The notes under the pieces were generated by a model. The model was given only the letters and a program-made list of their open reading frames with translations. It was not told the DNA's origin and did not search any database. The position numbers were made by a program, and so were the translations under genes. From the NCBI GenBank assembly GCA_025765615.1, contig JAIVFJ010000213.1:44650-108649 (forward strand): a stretch of 64,000 nt of DNA. Reading direction: 5' to 3'. This DNA comes from Zopfochytrium polystomum. Taxonomy: Eukaryota; Chytridiomycota; Chytridiomycetes; Chytridiales; Chytridiaceae. Of this stretch, positions 1 to 10,929 are shown piece by piece; within the stretch, counting starts at the first letter, position 1; the number at the start of each line of letters is the position of its first letter.

Positions 1-281
1 CACGACGCGCCGGCGTCGTCGTTGGCCTGGATCGAGATGGCGAAGGGCGCGGTGCCGAGGGCTGGGCAGGCGGTGTTTTGCGTGTTTTTGGTGACGCAGC
101 GGGCTGTGCGGCCGTCGGACGTGGTCACGGACCAGGTGTGGCAGACCGTGGTGGCGGCTGGAGCGGGGGCGGCCGGGGCGGCGCGCGGGGTGAGGTCGAC
201 CGGGGTGGCTGTCGCACCGGGGAAGGTGAGGGCGTGGAGCACAGCGACGGCGGCGGGGGCGAAGAGGACGGTGAGTTTCAT
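1..281 (-). CDS. Small secreted protein, copy 1 (C-terminus beyond window)
   Basis: The ATG is at 281-279 and the frame stays open to the window edge, so the 3' part is missing. The N-terminus is a signal peptide (MKLTVLFAPAAVAV, hydrophobic, ending near ATAT), then an Ala/Pro-rich spacer, then a Cys-containing domain beginning VCHTWSVTTSDGRTARC. It is nearly identical to the complete copy at 2461-2949 and belongs to the same tandem duplication. A TATA box lies about 110 bp upstream. The protein is predicted to be extracellular. I recognise no named family, so the function is unknown. Confidence 0.8.
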   Translation of the reverse strand, partial: MKLTVLFAPAAVAVLHALTFPGATATPVDLTPRAAPAAPAPAATTVCHTWSVTTSDGRTARCVTKNTQNTACPALGTAPFAISIQANDDAGAS

Positions 282-388
282 GGTTGGGTTCGGACTTTGG
301 AAGAGGGCTGGTGAGGAGGGCTTTGAAGCTTTCGTGGTTTTCAGGTAGGGTTAAAGAATGCTTTTCGTGGTGCAAGAGGGGGGCGACG

Positions 389-396
389 TATTTATA
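389..396 (-). promoter_or_regulatory. TATA box of secreted protein copy 1
   Basis: TATAAATA on the minus strand, about 108 bp before the ATG at 281. The same element lies at the same distance in copy 2 (3050-3057), and the flanking sequence is also duplicated. Confidence 0.6.
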
Positions 397-735
397 TGGG
401 GCAGGGAGGCGAAGCAAGTTAGCGGCCGAGCTCGCTCATCCGTAAATTGGTTTTTTCTGCGCTCTGCGAGAAAAAAGAGACGCGCCAAGACAACTGACAA
501 TTTGTTGCGATTTGTGTCAAATCGAAAATGGTCAGATGAGCCGCATTCGATCGCGCGCGCAGAAAAGCCGGGCCGCCAAGACTCTCAGCCACTCCTCGCC
601 CTCGCCCTCAAAGCAAAAAGAGCTGGGCTGACCGTGACGTACGTCTCGCGCGTGAAAATCAAGCGGGCGGCACACGAAAAGCTTATTAGCTAATGAAGCC
701 CGCCAAGGCGCCAAGAGTTCTCGCGGCAAATGGCC

Positions 736-1013
736 GTTTTCCATTTGTGCACACCTGCAGGGGTGGCGGCAATAATTGGCGTCTGGATGCTTGTTGAGTT
801 TCCACCAAAATCTCATTCTCCTGGTGGTTCCCATACTGCGTTGGTTTGCTTTTTTTTTTTTTGCGGCGTTCAGCTCCTCCATACCAACTAAAAAGAAGGA
901 GAACGAAGAGAAAACGTGCCCATTTCCACGCAAATATTCCGTACCACTCAGTGCAGATTAACAAAAAGTAAAGTCTAGTACGAAAACGCCGCGGCTCCCG
1001 AAGCGCCAATGCT
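736..1013. other. Intergenic, no gene seen
   Basis: No coding signal in either strand. A T-run lies at 849-861. The stretch separates the duplicated upstream region of secreted-protein copy 1 from the SDR pseudogene. Confidence 0.5.
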
Positions 1014-1606
1014 CTACCCCGAGACCCATCGGCTCTTGGGATCGAGCAGGAACGCGGCGGCGGCGGCGGCCTGTTCCGACTTCACCAAACCACGTGACCT
1101 GCGGCTCTCTCGTCCATTCCGGGGAGCCATCATATCTGTCTTTGTCAATCCAGGCAGCACGGCGTTCATCCTGACCTTGCGCGGCCCGAGGTGCCCTAAG
1201 GTTGTGTAACCAGGGAACGGAGTGCGCGTGATTACAGACGAGATATTGAAGATGCTGCCTTCGTTCGGATGTGCGTAACCGCCGCCAGGGTGACAAAGAG
1301 GAACGACAAAACGTTCGCCGCGATGGTTCTCTCGATGACCACGAAGGGCGCAGTGACCGGGACCGGCTCGCTGATGGCGGCGTTGTTGACGAGGCCCGTG
1401 ATCTTGCTAAAGCGCGCTACCGTCTCGTCAATGAGCTTCGTCGCGCCTTCTGGGGTCGACGGCCGACGTGCCAGGACGAGGGCGGCAGCGGCAGCGGAAG
1501 CCTTGTAGTTGACGACAACGGCGGTGGATTTGTGGGCCACCTGCTTGGCGATGGCGGCGCCGATCTCCTGTGCGGCGCCCGTGATGAGGATGACACGATG
1601 AAAGGA
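1014..1606 (-). pseudogene. Short-chain dehydrogenase/reductase (SDR) pseudogene
   Basis: Minus-strand remains of a classical SDR, a family of NAD(P)H-dependent oxidoreductases with a Rossmann fold. The cofactor motif region reads VILITGAAQEIGAAIAKQV, followed by VVVNYK, the GLVNNAAISEP core motif and an 'NVLS' helix. The frame then changes near 1260 and continues as NISSVITRTPFPGYT, MNAVLPGLTKTDM and finally AAAFLLDPKSRWVSG before a stop at 1014-1016. There is no start codon next to the Gly motif. The stretch between the Rossmann motif and GLVNNAA is shortened. The segment that should carry the catalytic YxxxK is deleted between PGYTT and GPRKVR. These three lesions make it non-functional. 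Confidence 0.85.
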
Positions 1607-1631
1607 TAAGATTACTGAGTGAAAGTCCCGC

Positions 1632-1635
1632 GTAT

Positions 1636-1671
<36 letters not shown>
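1632..1671 (+). repeat. (GT)n microsatellite
   Basis: About 18 consecutive GT units (plus strand) just beyond the 5' end of the SDR pseudogene. It would have been a CA tract upstream of that gene on its coding strand. Confidence 0.95.
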
Positions 1672-1673
<2 letters not shown>

Positions 1674-2460
1674 TAGGTAAGAGCAAGAGTTTGGTGAGGC
1701 TGCAAAATTCCACGGCAGGCAGGAACCGAGAGGATGGGGGGAGATATGAAGTGTTTTTGACCAGCAACAGTGGCCGCGGGGGGTTTTATATCCAATACTG
1801 AGGTTGCCCGTTTCGGTTGCAAGCGTCGCGACGCTCCGCCGCCTTCCCTTCCACGCACGGCTTTGGTTTTTTGGTTTTGCAATTTAATAAACTCGAACAG
1901 CATTTTGGGTTCAATTGCGGATTGATGCCCGCGATTTTTTTTTTTTTTTTGTTTTTTTGTCGCACCGTTTCGTATGTCATCTAAGGATCCAGTTAATGCA
2001 TGCGGCGGAGGGGAATGGTGTGAAGAGTGCGACCTTTCAAATCGTTCGGCCGCGGGCTAACGAATTCCCCGAAACCACCGCCAACACGCAAAAAAATGGC
2101 GCTGCTGTTTACTTCAACGCATTGGAATCAGGTAGCCGAAGGAGAGGAGGCGAAGTCAACCGACTCGTCATTTTATTTTGGCTCCGGCTTTCACGAGGAG
2201 CGCCCGATTCCGCTAGTTTCAATGGAGACGGGAGGAGGTCGGCCCAGCGTGCCTCCAAGTCCAAACGAAACTGCATGTTGAAAGGAAACTGAAGCAAAAA
2301 AGATGCGAGGAGCAGAGTAAAAGACCGAGACTGGGATGGGGAGCGGAGCGAACTTTCAAGCAGTGCAAGGGACAAGGGGTCGGAGTGGGAACATACTGTG
2401 ATAAAACCAACAGAAAAAAAAACGAGTTTTGCGATGGTGCTTTACAAAGGATGAACCGAC
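1672..2460. other. Intergenic, no gene seen
   Basis: No convincing coding sequence. It holds a T-run at 1935-1949 and otherwise unremarkable sequence between the SDR remnant and secreted-protein copy 2. Confidence 0.5.
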
Positions 2461-2949
2461 TCAGCACCCAGACGATCCATTCGAAACAAGCGTGACCGTC
2501 GCGCTTCCGCTCCCATCCGCAAACGCGGCCTTGACCGGTCCTCCCGAACCGACCTTGACAGCCTGCATGCCGGCAGCTCCACCTTGCTGCTGCTGCTGCT
2601 GCTGCTGTCCGTTCCCCGCTGCGTTCCCACCGTTCGCGCCCGTGGCCGGCTTGGCGATGCTGACCTGGCACGACGCGCCGGCGTCGTCGTTGGCTTGGAT
2701 CGAGATGGCGAAGGGCGCGGTGCCGAGGGCGGGGCAGGCGGTGTTTTGCGAGTTTTTGGTGACGCAGCGGGCTGTGCGGCCGTCGGACGTGGTCACGGAC
2801 CAGGTGTGGCAGACCGTGGCGGCGGCTGGAGCGGCGGGGGCGGCGGGGGCGGCGCGCGGGGTGAGGTCGACCGGGGTGGCTGTCGCACAGGGGGAGGTGA
2901 GAGCGAGGATTAGAGCGACGGCGGGGGCGAAGAGGGCGGTGAATTTCAT
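2461..2949 (-). CDS. Small secreted protein, copy 2, with polyglutamine tract
   Basis: A complete 162-residue ORF, ATG at 2949-2947 and stop at 2463-2461. The signal peptide is about residues 1-24 (MKFTALFAPAVALILALTSP). It is followed by PVDLTPRAAPAAPAAPAA and a domain with three conserved Cys (VCHTWSV, TARCVTKN, ACPALGTAPF) and another near ASCQVSIA. A Gln-8 tract comes from a CAG repeat at about 2585-2608, then a Gly/Ser-rich tail ending in Cys. It has a TATA box about 100 bp upstream and is paralogous to the copy at 1-281. It is probably an extracellular or wall-associated protein. The family is not recognised. Confidence 0.85.
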   Translation of the reverse strand: MKFTALFAPAVALILALTSPCATATPVDLTPRAAPAAPAAPAAATVCHTWSVTTSDGRTARCVTKNSQNTACPALGTAPFAISIQANDDAGASCQVSIAKPATGANGGNAAGNGQQQQQQQQGGAAGMQAVKVGSGGPVKAAFADGSGSATVTLVSNGSSGC

Positions 2950-3370
2950 GGTTGGCTTTGGACTTGGGCAAAAGGCTATCAGGAGCTTTGGAGGTTGTTT
3001 TTCAAGTTGGGTTAAAGAATGCTTTTCGTGGTGCAAGAGGGGAGCGACGTATTTATATGGGGGCAGGGAGGCAAAGCAAGCAGACAGCAGAGCTCGAATC
3101 TCTCTAAATTGATTTTTTCCGGCTTCGCGCGAAAAATGAGACGCAGCCAAGACAACTCGTTCTCCAAGATTTTTGCCAATTTGTAGAAGTTTGTGTCCAA
3201 ATCGAAAATGGTCAGATGAGCCGCGTTCGAGAGCGCAGAAGAGTCGGGCGGCCAAGAATCTCAGCCACGGCCCCCGGCTCAAAGTGGAAAGCGGGTTGTG
3301 GAACACGAAAAGCTCATTAGTTAATGATACTGCCAAGACGCCAAGATTTGTTTCGCGGCAGAAATATCAT
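2669..3370. repeat. Direct duplication, unit B (pairs with 1-735)
   Basis: Second copy of the secreted-protein unit, offset by 2668 bp from unit A and in the same orientation. The units are separated by about 1.9 kb that includes the SDR pseudogene. Confidence 0.85.
3050..3057 (-). promoter_or_regulatory. TATA box of secreted protein copy 2
   Basis: TATAAATA on the minus strand, about 101 bp before the ATG at 2949; conserved between the two duplicates. Confidence 0.6.
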
Positions 3371-4349
3371 TTCCTCAATGCACTGGCCGCAAACACAAAG
3401 AAATGCTTGTGAGGGTTGGTGAAGTTGATGCAAGTGAAAACAAAGCTCCAAACCTGCACCCCTACTACCGATATTCCTTCTAACATCAGCTGAGTCGATG
3501 CAAAAGCGCCAAGTCCGACGACGCCTTGGCGCAATCATTCTCTTCTAAATTACCAGCCCCTCGTGGTCGACAGCTTCGAGAACAGCTCAGAATGCTCTAC
3601 TTTCAATGTTCTTTTGGGTTGATAATTAAGTTATATTCGCATGGAGGGTCAACGAAATCCAAAATATCTCATCTAAAAGCAAACCGTGTTTGCAGCGAAA
3701 AAAAGAAGAAAAATCACGCTATTAATTCAACTGTGTTGCAGAAGCGGATAACTGCGAGTAGGCGTGGGTCAAGCGATTTCCAAGCATTGCTGTTGAGGCT
3801 TCGTCAGCTCTGGGCTTTCAGGCGTCCCAAAGTACTGGAACTTTGGCTACACTTTTTAATTAATTGGTTTGCAGGTTGGAAGTTATTCTGCTTCTGATAG
3901 GGAATTCGTCGATCGCCCACGTACAGGCGTGCCTTTGCAGGTTGAGTCTCGACAAACTTGCTTGCCCACGCCACCCTCAACGTCGCCGCCGCTGTCGACG
4001 ATCGATTCACCCGCCCAGCCCCTGATCGACCTTGTCGCCGGCGCCTTTTCCTACTCCGACGCCATTGCGGCGCCTAGAAGGCCAGGACCTCGCCCCACTC
4101 CCGCCGACTGGCGACGCCTTTGAAAACCTTCGTGCCGCACGAAGGAGCCCACTTGCAAGCCCGAGCTCCCTCGCAATCGCGAACAGAATCGAAGGTCGAA
4201 GAGGTCGTTTTGCACACAAACGACAGGAAAAGTGCACAGCGTGCTTGCAGTTAAGTACTTGCACTGCTCCTTGGTTTTCGTGTGTCGGTCGGATTTTCAC
4301 GGAGACGATTAGCCGATTGGCTTTGGCAGCCCAAGGGACAGAAGAGAAG
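3371..4349. other. Intergenic, no gene seen
   Basis: About 1 kb without a supportable ORF, tRNA or repeat. The sequence becomes purine-rich at its right end. Confidence 0.5.
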
Positions 4350-4800
4350 GAGTGAGAGACAGAAGAGGGAGAGACAGAGAGACAGATAGAGAGAGGCGAG
4401 AAAGTGGGAAAGAAAGAAAGAAAGAAAGAAAGAAAGAAAAGGTTCTTGCGCAAGTTCCGCCAGAAAGATTTGTGAGAAGACAAAGCCGTCGCTGACGCTG
4501 CCCGATAGCATGCAATTTTTTTTCCTTTCTTCCTTCTTTGTTTGTTATTTGCTTTCGGTGAATAAACTATTCGAGGGCGAGGAAGGCGCATAACAAAATA
4601 ACAAAAAAGAAAGGGCTAAAAACAGCCGAATTGAGCCGAGAACGGGACACAGTGAGATTGGGAGAGAGAGGGTGTGTGTGTGCAGTGACAGCGAGAGATA
4701 GAAGAGAGAGATTGAGAGAGAGACAGGGACAGAGAGAGAGAAAGGGAAAGAGAGAGAGAGACAGAGAGATAGAGAGAGAGAGAAGGCGTTGAGACAGGGA
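4350..4800 (+). repeat. GA-rich purine tract upstream of MFS gene 1
   Basis: Imperfect GA/GAGACAGA repeats at 4350-4440 (including an AAAG/AAGA run at about 4412-4440) and again at 4660-4793. The purines are on the coding strand of the MFS gene that starts at 5014. Comparable tracts lie before the genes at 12554, 15684 and 37104. Confidence 0.85.
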
Positions 4801-4834
4801 CTCGGAGCGGGAGAAGGAGGAGGATCGCCGAGAG

Positions 4835-4843
4835 TATATATAC
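4835..4843 (+). promoter_or_regulatory. TATA box of MFS gene 1
   Basis: TATATATAC directly after the GA tract and about 175 bp upstream of the ATG at 5014. Confidence 0.5.
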
Positions 4844-5013
4844 ACACAGCACCTTGATATCCCCCGCTTCACCAAGTCATCTCTCAAAATCTAGATTCGC
4901 CCAATAGTGAACGACCAAACGGAGGCAGCCTACCCGCGCGCCACCTCGCTTCTTCACCATTGGCTTCACATCACGATCTCAGCCTCATCCTGTTCCTCAC
5001 CCACAAAGTCATC

Positions 5014-6827
5014 ATGCCCTCTCCTGAGCTCCCTCCATTGAACTTCGCCACCGCCAACGCCGACGCCTCCAACCACAACGACGATGCACTGAACCGTCCA
5101 CCGTCGCGGGGGTCGGTAGCCTCTACTCATGTTGCCGAACCGTTTCCGTCAGTGTCTTCGGAATCAGATCCAAAGAAGGCGTCACATGAAGTCGCCGTGG
5201 ATGTCAATGAGACGAACGTTGTAAGTTTCTCGGGCGCGTCGGCCCAGCGCTGACAAACGATTTTTCATCGCGGCTAACATATCCCTCGTTCTCTGTTCTC
5301 AATCGCTGCTCAGGTCGACTGGGATGGACCGGAAGACCCAGAAAACCCAAGAAACTGGTCGAAACTAAGAAAATGGATCGGTGTCGCCATTGTGGGCATT
5401 TTCACGCTAATGACCGCAATGGGCTCGTCCGTCGTCGCCCCCTCCGTTCCTTACATCGCCATTGGTATGCTTTGCACCCTTTGCGTAATCGACCGAAATT
5501 TTGACCTTTTTGGCCTCACAAAAGACCTCAGCGCGTCCACGACCCTCCAAAAAGAAATGATCATCTCAATCTATGTGCTATCCTTTGGTCTTGGTCCTCT
5601 ACTCGTTGGCCCCCTCTCGGAAATCTACGGCCGTCGATGGCTCATGATCATCTGCAACGCCGCTTTCCTCGTGTTCAACATTGCCTGCTCCTTTGCCACT
5701 TCATACACACAGATGCTGATCTTCCGTTTCTTGGCTGCCCTTGGTGGCAGCGGTCCCATTGCGGTACGTTTCTATTTCTTTATCACTGCTTTTGTAACTT
5801 TTGCTCATAAACCTCAAAACTGCAGATTGGTGCCGGCGTCATCAGCGACATGTTCTCCCCCAAAGAGTTTGGCGTCGCCGTCAACATGTACTCGCTCGCG
5901 CCACTTCTCGGCCCCGCGGTGGGTCCCCTCATCGGCTCCCTCATCACCCAGAACTCGTCGTGGCACTGGGTGTTCCACTTTATCAGCATCTGCGACGCGG
6001 TGGCGCTTGTCTTTGGCTTCTTCTACCTCAAAGAGTCGTACGCGCCGGCAATCCTCGAGTCCAAAGCCGCGCGGCTGCGCAAGACCACTGGCAACGACGC
6101 GCTGGTCGCCGCCGGCGGCGGCACGTCGAGCAAGAGCTTCGCGACGGTGCTCGCAGAGTCGATCAAGCGTCCCTTCGTCCTCCTCTTTACTCAACCCATC
6201 GTCATGATCATCTCGCTCTACATGGCGTACCTCTACGGCATCCTTTACCTCGTCATCGCAACCTTCACTCAGCTCTGGGTGGTCCGCTACCACGAGACCC
6301 TCTCCATCTCGGGTCTCCACTACCTCGCGCTCGGCATCGGCCTCCTCGGCGGCACCCTCGCCTCCGGGCCGGTCATGGACCGCATCTACCTCAACCTGCG
6401 CGAGAAAAACGGCGGCGTCGGGGTGCCCGAGCACCGTCTCCCGATCACGATCCCTCTCTCCTTCGTACTCCCGATCGGGCTCTTCATGTACGGGTGGACG
6501 GCGCAGCAAGGGGTGTTCTGGCTCGCGCCGGACGTGGGGATGATGCTGTTTGGGCTGGCGTTCACGATCGAGTTCCAGGCGCTGGCAGTGTACGTCGTGG
6601 ACGGGTACCGGCGGTACGCCGCCAGCGCCATGGCCGCGGCGTCGTTCCTGCGCTCGGTCGCTGGCTTCGCGTTCCCGCTGTTTGCGCAGGACATGTACGA
6701 CAAGCTCGACTACGGGTGGGGGAACTCGGTGCTGGGGTTTGTCGCGGTCGCGTGCATCCCGGCGTCGTTCTTGCTGTACAAGTACGGCGGGTGGCTGCGC
6801 AGCCGCAGCTCGTACGCCGCTGGATAA
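5014..6827 (+). CDS. MFS drug/polyamine-type exporter (DHA1 family), paralogue 1
   Basis: Four exons: 5014-5220, 5314-5464, 5525-5763 and 5826-6827, all with GT-AG introns, giving 532 aa. Exon 2 opens with the DHA1 signature VDWDGPEDPENPRNWS. MFS motif A, GPLSEIYGRRWLM, is at residues 149-161. The rest is a 12-helix hydrophobic protein ending LLYKYGGWLRSRSSYAAG. The family is a proton antiporter that exports drugs, polyamines or similar compounds across the plasma membrane; the substrate cannot be read here. The start is chosen by comparison with the paralogues at 37104 and 40301. The second intron is 60 nt with no in-frame stop, so its retention would add 20 residues. Confidence 0.93.
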
Positions 6828-7913
6828 TGATATGGGCTGAAATGTTCTTGAGACTGACTTCTTTTTTATCGAACCTTTATCCTTTTTAACTTACAACAAA
6901 AATGTTTTGGAATCCGTTACAGGGTCCATCTTCACTCGTACTACTTCTCTGTTGGCTTCTGCATCATCGTATGCACAATATATGACCACGGGATGTCACT
7001 GTCTCCCTCATACTCATATGAAACCTGCTCGCGCAACTGGCTATCTCGCGCTAAACTCATCGAAACTTCACCTTGTCGCTTGATATGTATATGGGCTAGT
7101 GAAACCAGGTTCTGGCGGGTTGGGGCTCGAAGTGGTATTGCACGAGACAAATTTTGTTAGACAATTTCAAGTTCGGCGCTGGACCAATTTCGGATTTGTC
7201 AGATGGATCTCCTAGTTGATGAAGAATCTCACACCGGGCGGATAATGTTGATATCTGGGACCTCCAAGCTCAGTAACAACTGTACCGAGGTGCACTCAGG
7301 CAGGTCCCAATAAATAAGCGCATTCTGGTTCGGCGAATTTTCCTGATTAAGGGGTTGGCACGGTTTGATGAAGAACAAGGCCACTTCACGCCATGTGGCC
7401 ATGCCACCCCGGTGCCTGGCCTAGCTTTGCATGGTGCCGCCCCGCAGTCATGCCAATTCACTTTCGCGTGAATTTGGATTGGATCTTGTTGGGGTTGAGT
7501 GCTTCTGCCACTATCAGCGAGAAAATAAAACTTAACAGCTCATCTACTGTTTGTCATAGATATCGATGCTGTCGCCTGCACCGCAGTTCCTCACACAGAG
7601 GACTAGTACTTTCGACCAAGCGTCCACAGTAGATGCAAAATAAGAAGCCTGCTGAGTAATTCTGGTGAAAAGCGATTGCTCTCCAGACATCCAGCGTCTC
7701 TTTGTATAATCTGTGTGCGATTACATGGTTGAACGAGCTCCATCCAGCATTTCACAAGCCGCATTGGTTCTCAAATTTCAACCCCGTCAACAAACTCTTT
7801 ATTTAAGATAAACGAGGCTCTAATTAAGCACACATACTTCGTTCCGCCCAATACGTCACCCGTCATCGTCAGTGATACAACCTCCATTACGGCGCAGTCC
7901 TTAATCTAGCACG
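6828..7913. other. Intergenic, no gene seen
   Basis: About 1.1 kb between the convergent MFS gene and aminotransferase gene. It is AT-richer than the flanks and contains no convincing ORF or RNA gene. Confidence 0.5.
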
Positions 7914-9996
7914 TCACCCGCACCCATCGTCTGTCCTCCTATCCTGCATGGCGTCCAGCTCCGCCCGCATAAACAGCCTCAAGTACAGCCGGCCCCAGAA
8001 GCTCCGCTTCAAGCTGCCCAGGGACGGCACGCCGTTCCACTCCCCCAGAACGGACCCGTCCCAGTACCGCTGCGGCTGGCACGGGCCCTTGATCGCCGGC
8101 GCCAGCGGTGGCTTTACCCCACCGCACTCCAGTTGCGCCGCAACGGCCTCGTCCGGATAAACGAACCACCGCAGCCACTCGTGGGCGGGAATGATGCGCT
8201 GGCGGTGGCCGTCGTCGCGACTGCGTTTGGGCTCGGCGGCGGCCGCGACGGCCGCCGCCAGGCAGGTGTCCGCCAGGCACGTGTCTGCCAAGACCGCCGC
8301 CCGCCGCAGGTTCTCGCGCCGGTGCGCCGCGAGGTCAAACGCCTCCGCAGCGGCGGGCGGGAACGCCACGCGGCTGTCCAAATTCAAGGCCGACAGGCGT
8401 TTTCTCCGCCGGCAGCAACATCAGCCCACCGTCATCGCCTCGGGGTTCCGCCCTGTGCCTCCAAGCGCCTGTTCGCGGGTCGAAGCGGTAGTCCGGGAGA
8501 AGCCGCCATCCGTGGGTCGCGACGAAATGCACGGCGTCGAGCAAGTACTGTACATCCGCGTCGTCGGCAAAGTACGGCACGCCGACGCGGGTCGCTCCCG
8601 GTTTGAGGACCTCGTCGCCGGCGACGACGGCGTAGCCGAGTGCGACGATGTGATTGCGACGGAGGCCGAGCAGGCGGGCGCCGTAGGGTCCTGCGCAGTG
8701 GCAGCCGCCGCGGGAGAGCACGCCAAAGAGGTCGTTGAGCAGCGCGCAGACAAAGTTGTGGTGGAGGAAGCGGTCACCGAAGCGGACCATGAACGAAAAG
8801 ATCGGGAGCTGGTGGTGGTGGTCTGGCGCGGATGGGTCGTTGTGGCCGAGGAGGACGATGTGGTCGTTTTGGGCCAGGGAGCGCCGCACTCGGCGCCCGA
8901 GGTCGCGCTCGATGGCTGCGATGCGGGCGGCGCCGACGCGCAGCTTGAGCTCGATGGCGAGGCCGAGCCGGATGCTACCGAGGATGTCCGGCGTGCCGCC
9001 CTCCTCGCGCTCGACGGGGTTGGCGAGGTAGCTGTGTGCCTTTTCTGTGACGAACAGCACCGTGCCGCCGCCGGGGGCCGACGGGGGTGCGTTGCGCGGC
9101 AGGACGTCCCTCTTGACGATCAGCACCCCGGGCGTCCCTGGCCCTCCCACAAACTTGTGTCCCGAAAAGAACACTGCGTCTTTGCTCGCGGCGGGGTCGC
9201 CGGGCGGGTTCATGTCGATGTCAACGTACGGCGCCGCAGCAGCGTAGTCCCAAAAGGCTAGCGCGCCGTGCTTGTGGAGCAGTCGCGTGGTGCGGTCGAC
9301 GTCCGCCAACGCCCCCGTCACGTTCGACGCCGCGGTGAACGCGCCGATCTTGAGTTTGCGCCCGCGGAACCGAACCAGCTGCTGCTCCAGCTCGGCGTAA
9401 TCGATCAGCGCGCCAAAGCCGTTTCCTCTGACTGGCCGCGCCTCGGGGATCTCGACGACGTCTGCGGCAAGCAGCTCCCGCCACGGCAGGAGGTTGGAGT
9501 GGTGGGCAAAGGGGCAAGTGAAGATGGCGGGGCGCGAGCTGGGCAGAGAGCTCCTTGGCATCCTGTCGAGGCCCATGGCCGTAATCAGTTTCGCGACGGC
9601 GCCAGTGCAGCCGTGACCGGCAAAGAGGACGACGTCGCGCCGTCCGGGGCCGTGGCCGCTGATCCAGGCGTTGACAGCCCTGGCAATCGTCTGTCGGGCT
9701 TCCTCGCGCAGCGCCGTGGTCTGCAGGCCAGTGATTGAGGTGGTGGTGTGCGTGTTTCCGTATGTGGGGAGGACGTTGGTTTGGATGAAGGCCTCGACGC
9801 ACTCGAGGGCCCTGCCGCTGGCAGTGTAGTCTGCGTAGCACTGGGCTGTAGTCCCAAAGGGCGTGCGAAACAGCGCGTCGCGGCCTATAATTTGCTGGCG
9901 GATGTCGGCCAGCAGAGTGTCCGTCTGCTGCTGGTCCTGCTGGTCCTGCTGGTCCTGCTGTTGGTGGTGCTGCGTATCGGAGCAGTGGGGCTTCAT
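7914..9996 (-). CDS. Class V aminotransferase / cysteine desulfurase-like protein, frame broken near 8400
   Basis: Minus strand, first in-frame ATG at 9996-9994 (MKPHCSDTQHHQQQDQ, Gln-rich). PLP-fold features in order: YADYTASGRALE, TYGNTHTTTS, the helix motif VVLFAGHGCTGAVAK, FWDYAAAAPYVDID, and the PLP-lysine motif FFSGHKFVGGPGTPG. A SufS-like cysteine motif RGGCHCAGPYG follows, then GATRVGVPYF. The frame is lost near 8394-8412 and resumes one frame over (LNLDSRVAFPPAAAEAFDL) to a stop at 7914. No GT-AG pair with suitable phase bridges the two frames. The break lies at a four-A run on the coding strand. Either the gene has a recent frameshift or the assembly has an extra base. Likely reaction: PLP-dependent removal of sulfur from cysteine or a related amino acid reaction; the substrate is unknown. 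Confidence 0.8.
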
Positions 9997-10405
9997 ATTG
10001 CAGCGGCTCCTCCTTCCTGCGCGACAAGCAGCAGGCGGCTGTTCCCGGAGGTTGTGGTAGTGAGTGATGCGAGAGAGCGCTAGTGTAGCAACAAATGCGC
10101 GACAAGGGGAGGGGGGGTGGGCGACGAGTGGGTGGAGTGATGGGCGGCTGCTGGATGTGGCTGGCACAAAAAAGCAGAAATCATATTGTGCTGCCCGTCA
10201 CGTGACATGTCTAACCACAACAAAAACAAAAAAAAAAAAAATAATAATAAAAATAAAATCAAGGTTTGCCTTGTGTTGCCCTGGCTGTCTTCGCACACAA
10301 CGCGCACGAACGGTGCACGAAATGCGCCGTGGCACCACCCCGTTTTTTGGTTCCGAAAGCCGAAGACCTTCGGGCCGTGAAGACAGCGACCGCAACCCTG
10401 CTTCG
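9997..10405. other. Intergenic; upstream of the aminotransferase
   Basis: Holds an A-rich/AATAAT stretch at 10221-10258 and a short palindrome CCGAAGACCTTCGG at about 10361-10374. No gene is seen. A related palindrome occurs at about 14940. Confidence 0.5.
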
Positions 10406-10437
10406 GGAAAAAGGGTGGTGGAGGCCACCCTTTTTCC
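10406..10437. repeat. Perfect 13-bp inverted repeat with 6-nt loop
   Basis: GGAAAAAGGGTGG and its exact reverse complement flank TGGAGG. The right arm ends at the position where homology to the 3' end of the Cys-rich gene family begins (about 10438). Confidence 0.9.
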
Positions 10438-10553
10438 ACAACTGCGGGCCCGCCCGGGTGGCGGCGGACTTTGCCGTTCCAGAGAGCGTGGCGATCTTGG
10501 ACGCGACCGTGCTGGACGACGGCTTCAAGTGGAGTTTCCCCAAGTTGTGCTAA
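10438..10553 (+). pseudogene. 3'-terminal fragment of the Cys-rich gene family
   Basis: Translates to NCGPARVAADFAVPESVA then ATVLDDGFKWSFPKLC and a stop. This matches the last ~40 residues of the genes at 12554 and 15684 (NCGPAG...GFKWRFPKVC), minus about 10 residues. Nothing upstream belongs to the gene, so this is an isolated 3' remnant starting at the hairpin. Confidence 0.85.
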
Positions 10554-10929
10554 TATTGCAGAAAGCTGGTAATGAAGGAAGCCCGCCCCAGCTTAGCGAT
10601 TTTTGGCGGTAATGTCTGTTGGGAATTGTCTGGCGAATGGGTCATAGGAGTTGCTTTGAGTTTTTTCCACTTGTTTCTTGCGAACTAACTGATAAGTCTT
10701 ATATTTTGGACTGCCTTAAGCCTCGCCCAAAGTGTTAAAAGGTGCAAGGTCTATGAAATATAGCGATCTCATGGCTCACACACTCTTTTCTGATCATCAT
10801 TTTTACCACCTGCTTTAAAAATTCCAGAATTTTGGGTTGCTGGTAGAGTAGCCCAAGCAACTTCAAAATTTGGGGCAGTGTCTGTTCCCCTTGCGAACTT
10901 TGGCGATCTTCTGCAACAACTTGCTACTT
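10554..10929. other. Spacer between two fragments of the Cys-rich family
   Basis: No coding signal. It separates a 3' fragment from a 5' fragment of the same gene family, which are in the wrong order for a simple interrupted gene. Confidence 0.5.

Larger units (their letters stand above)
1..735. repeat. Direct duplication, unit A (pairs with 2669-3370)
   Basis: Positions 1-735 match 2669-3370 in direct orientation. The match covers the secreted-protein gene, its TATA box and about 400 bp of upstream DNA. It is strongest over the coding region and decays upstream, near the shared CACGAAAAGCT motif at about 670 and 3302. The left end of the duplicated unit lies outside the window. Confidence 0.85.

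Noticed and set aside
4309..4852. Leu/Ser-rich minus-strand frames
   Set aside because: They are translations of the GA/CT microsatellite.
8335..8412. An intron to explain the aminotransferase frame change
   Set aside because: The only nearby GT-AG pair (56 nt) gives the wrong phase, so a frameshift is the simpler reading.
8191..9261. 356-aa plus-strand open frame
   Set aside because: It is antisense to the aminotransferase, whose motifs are clear; the plus frame has none.
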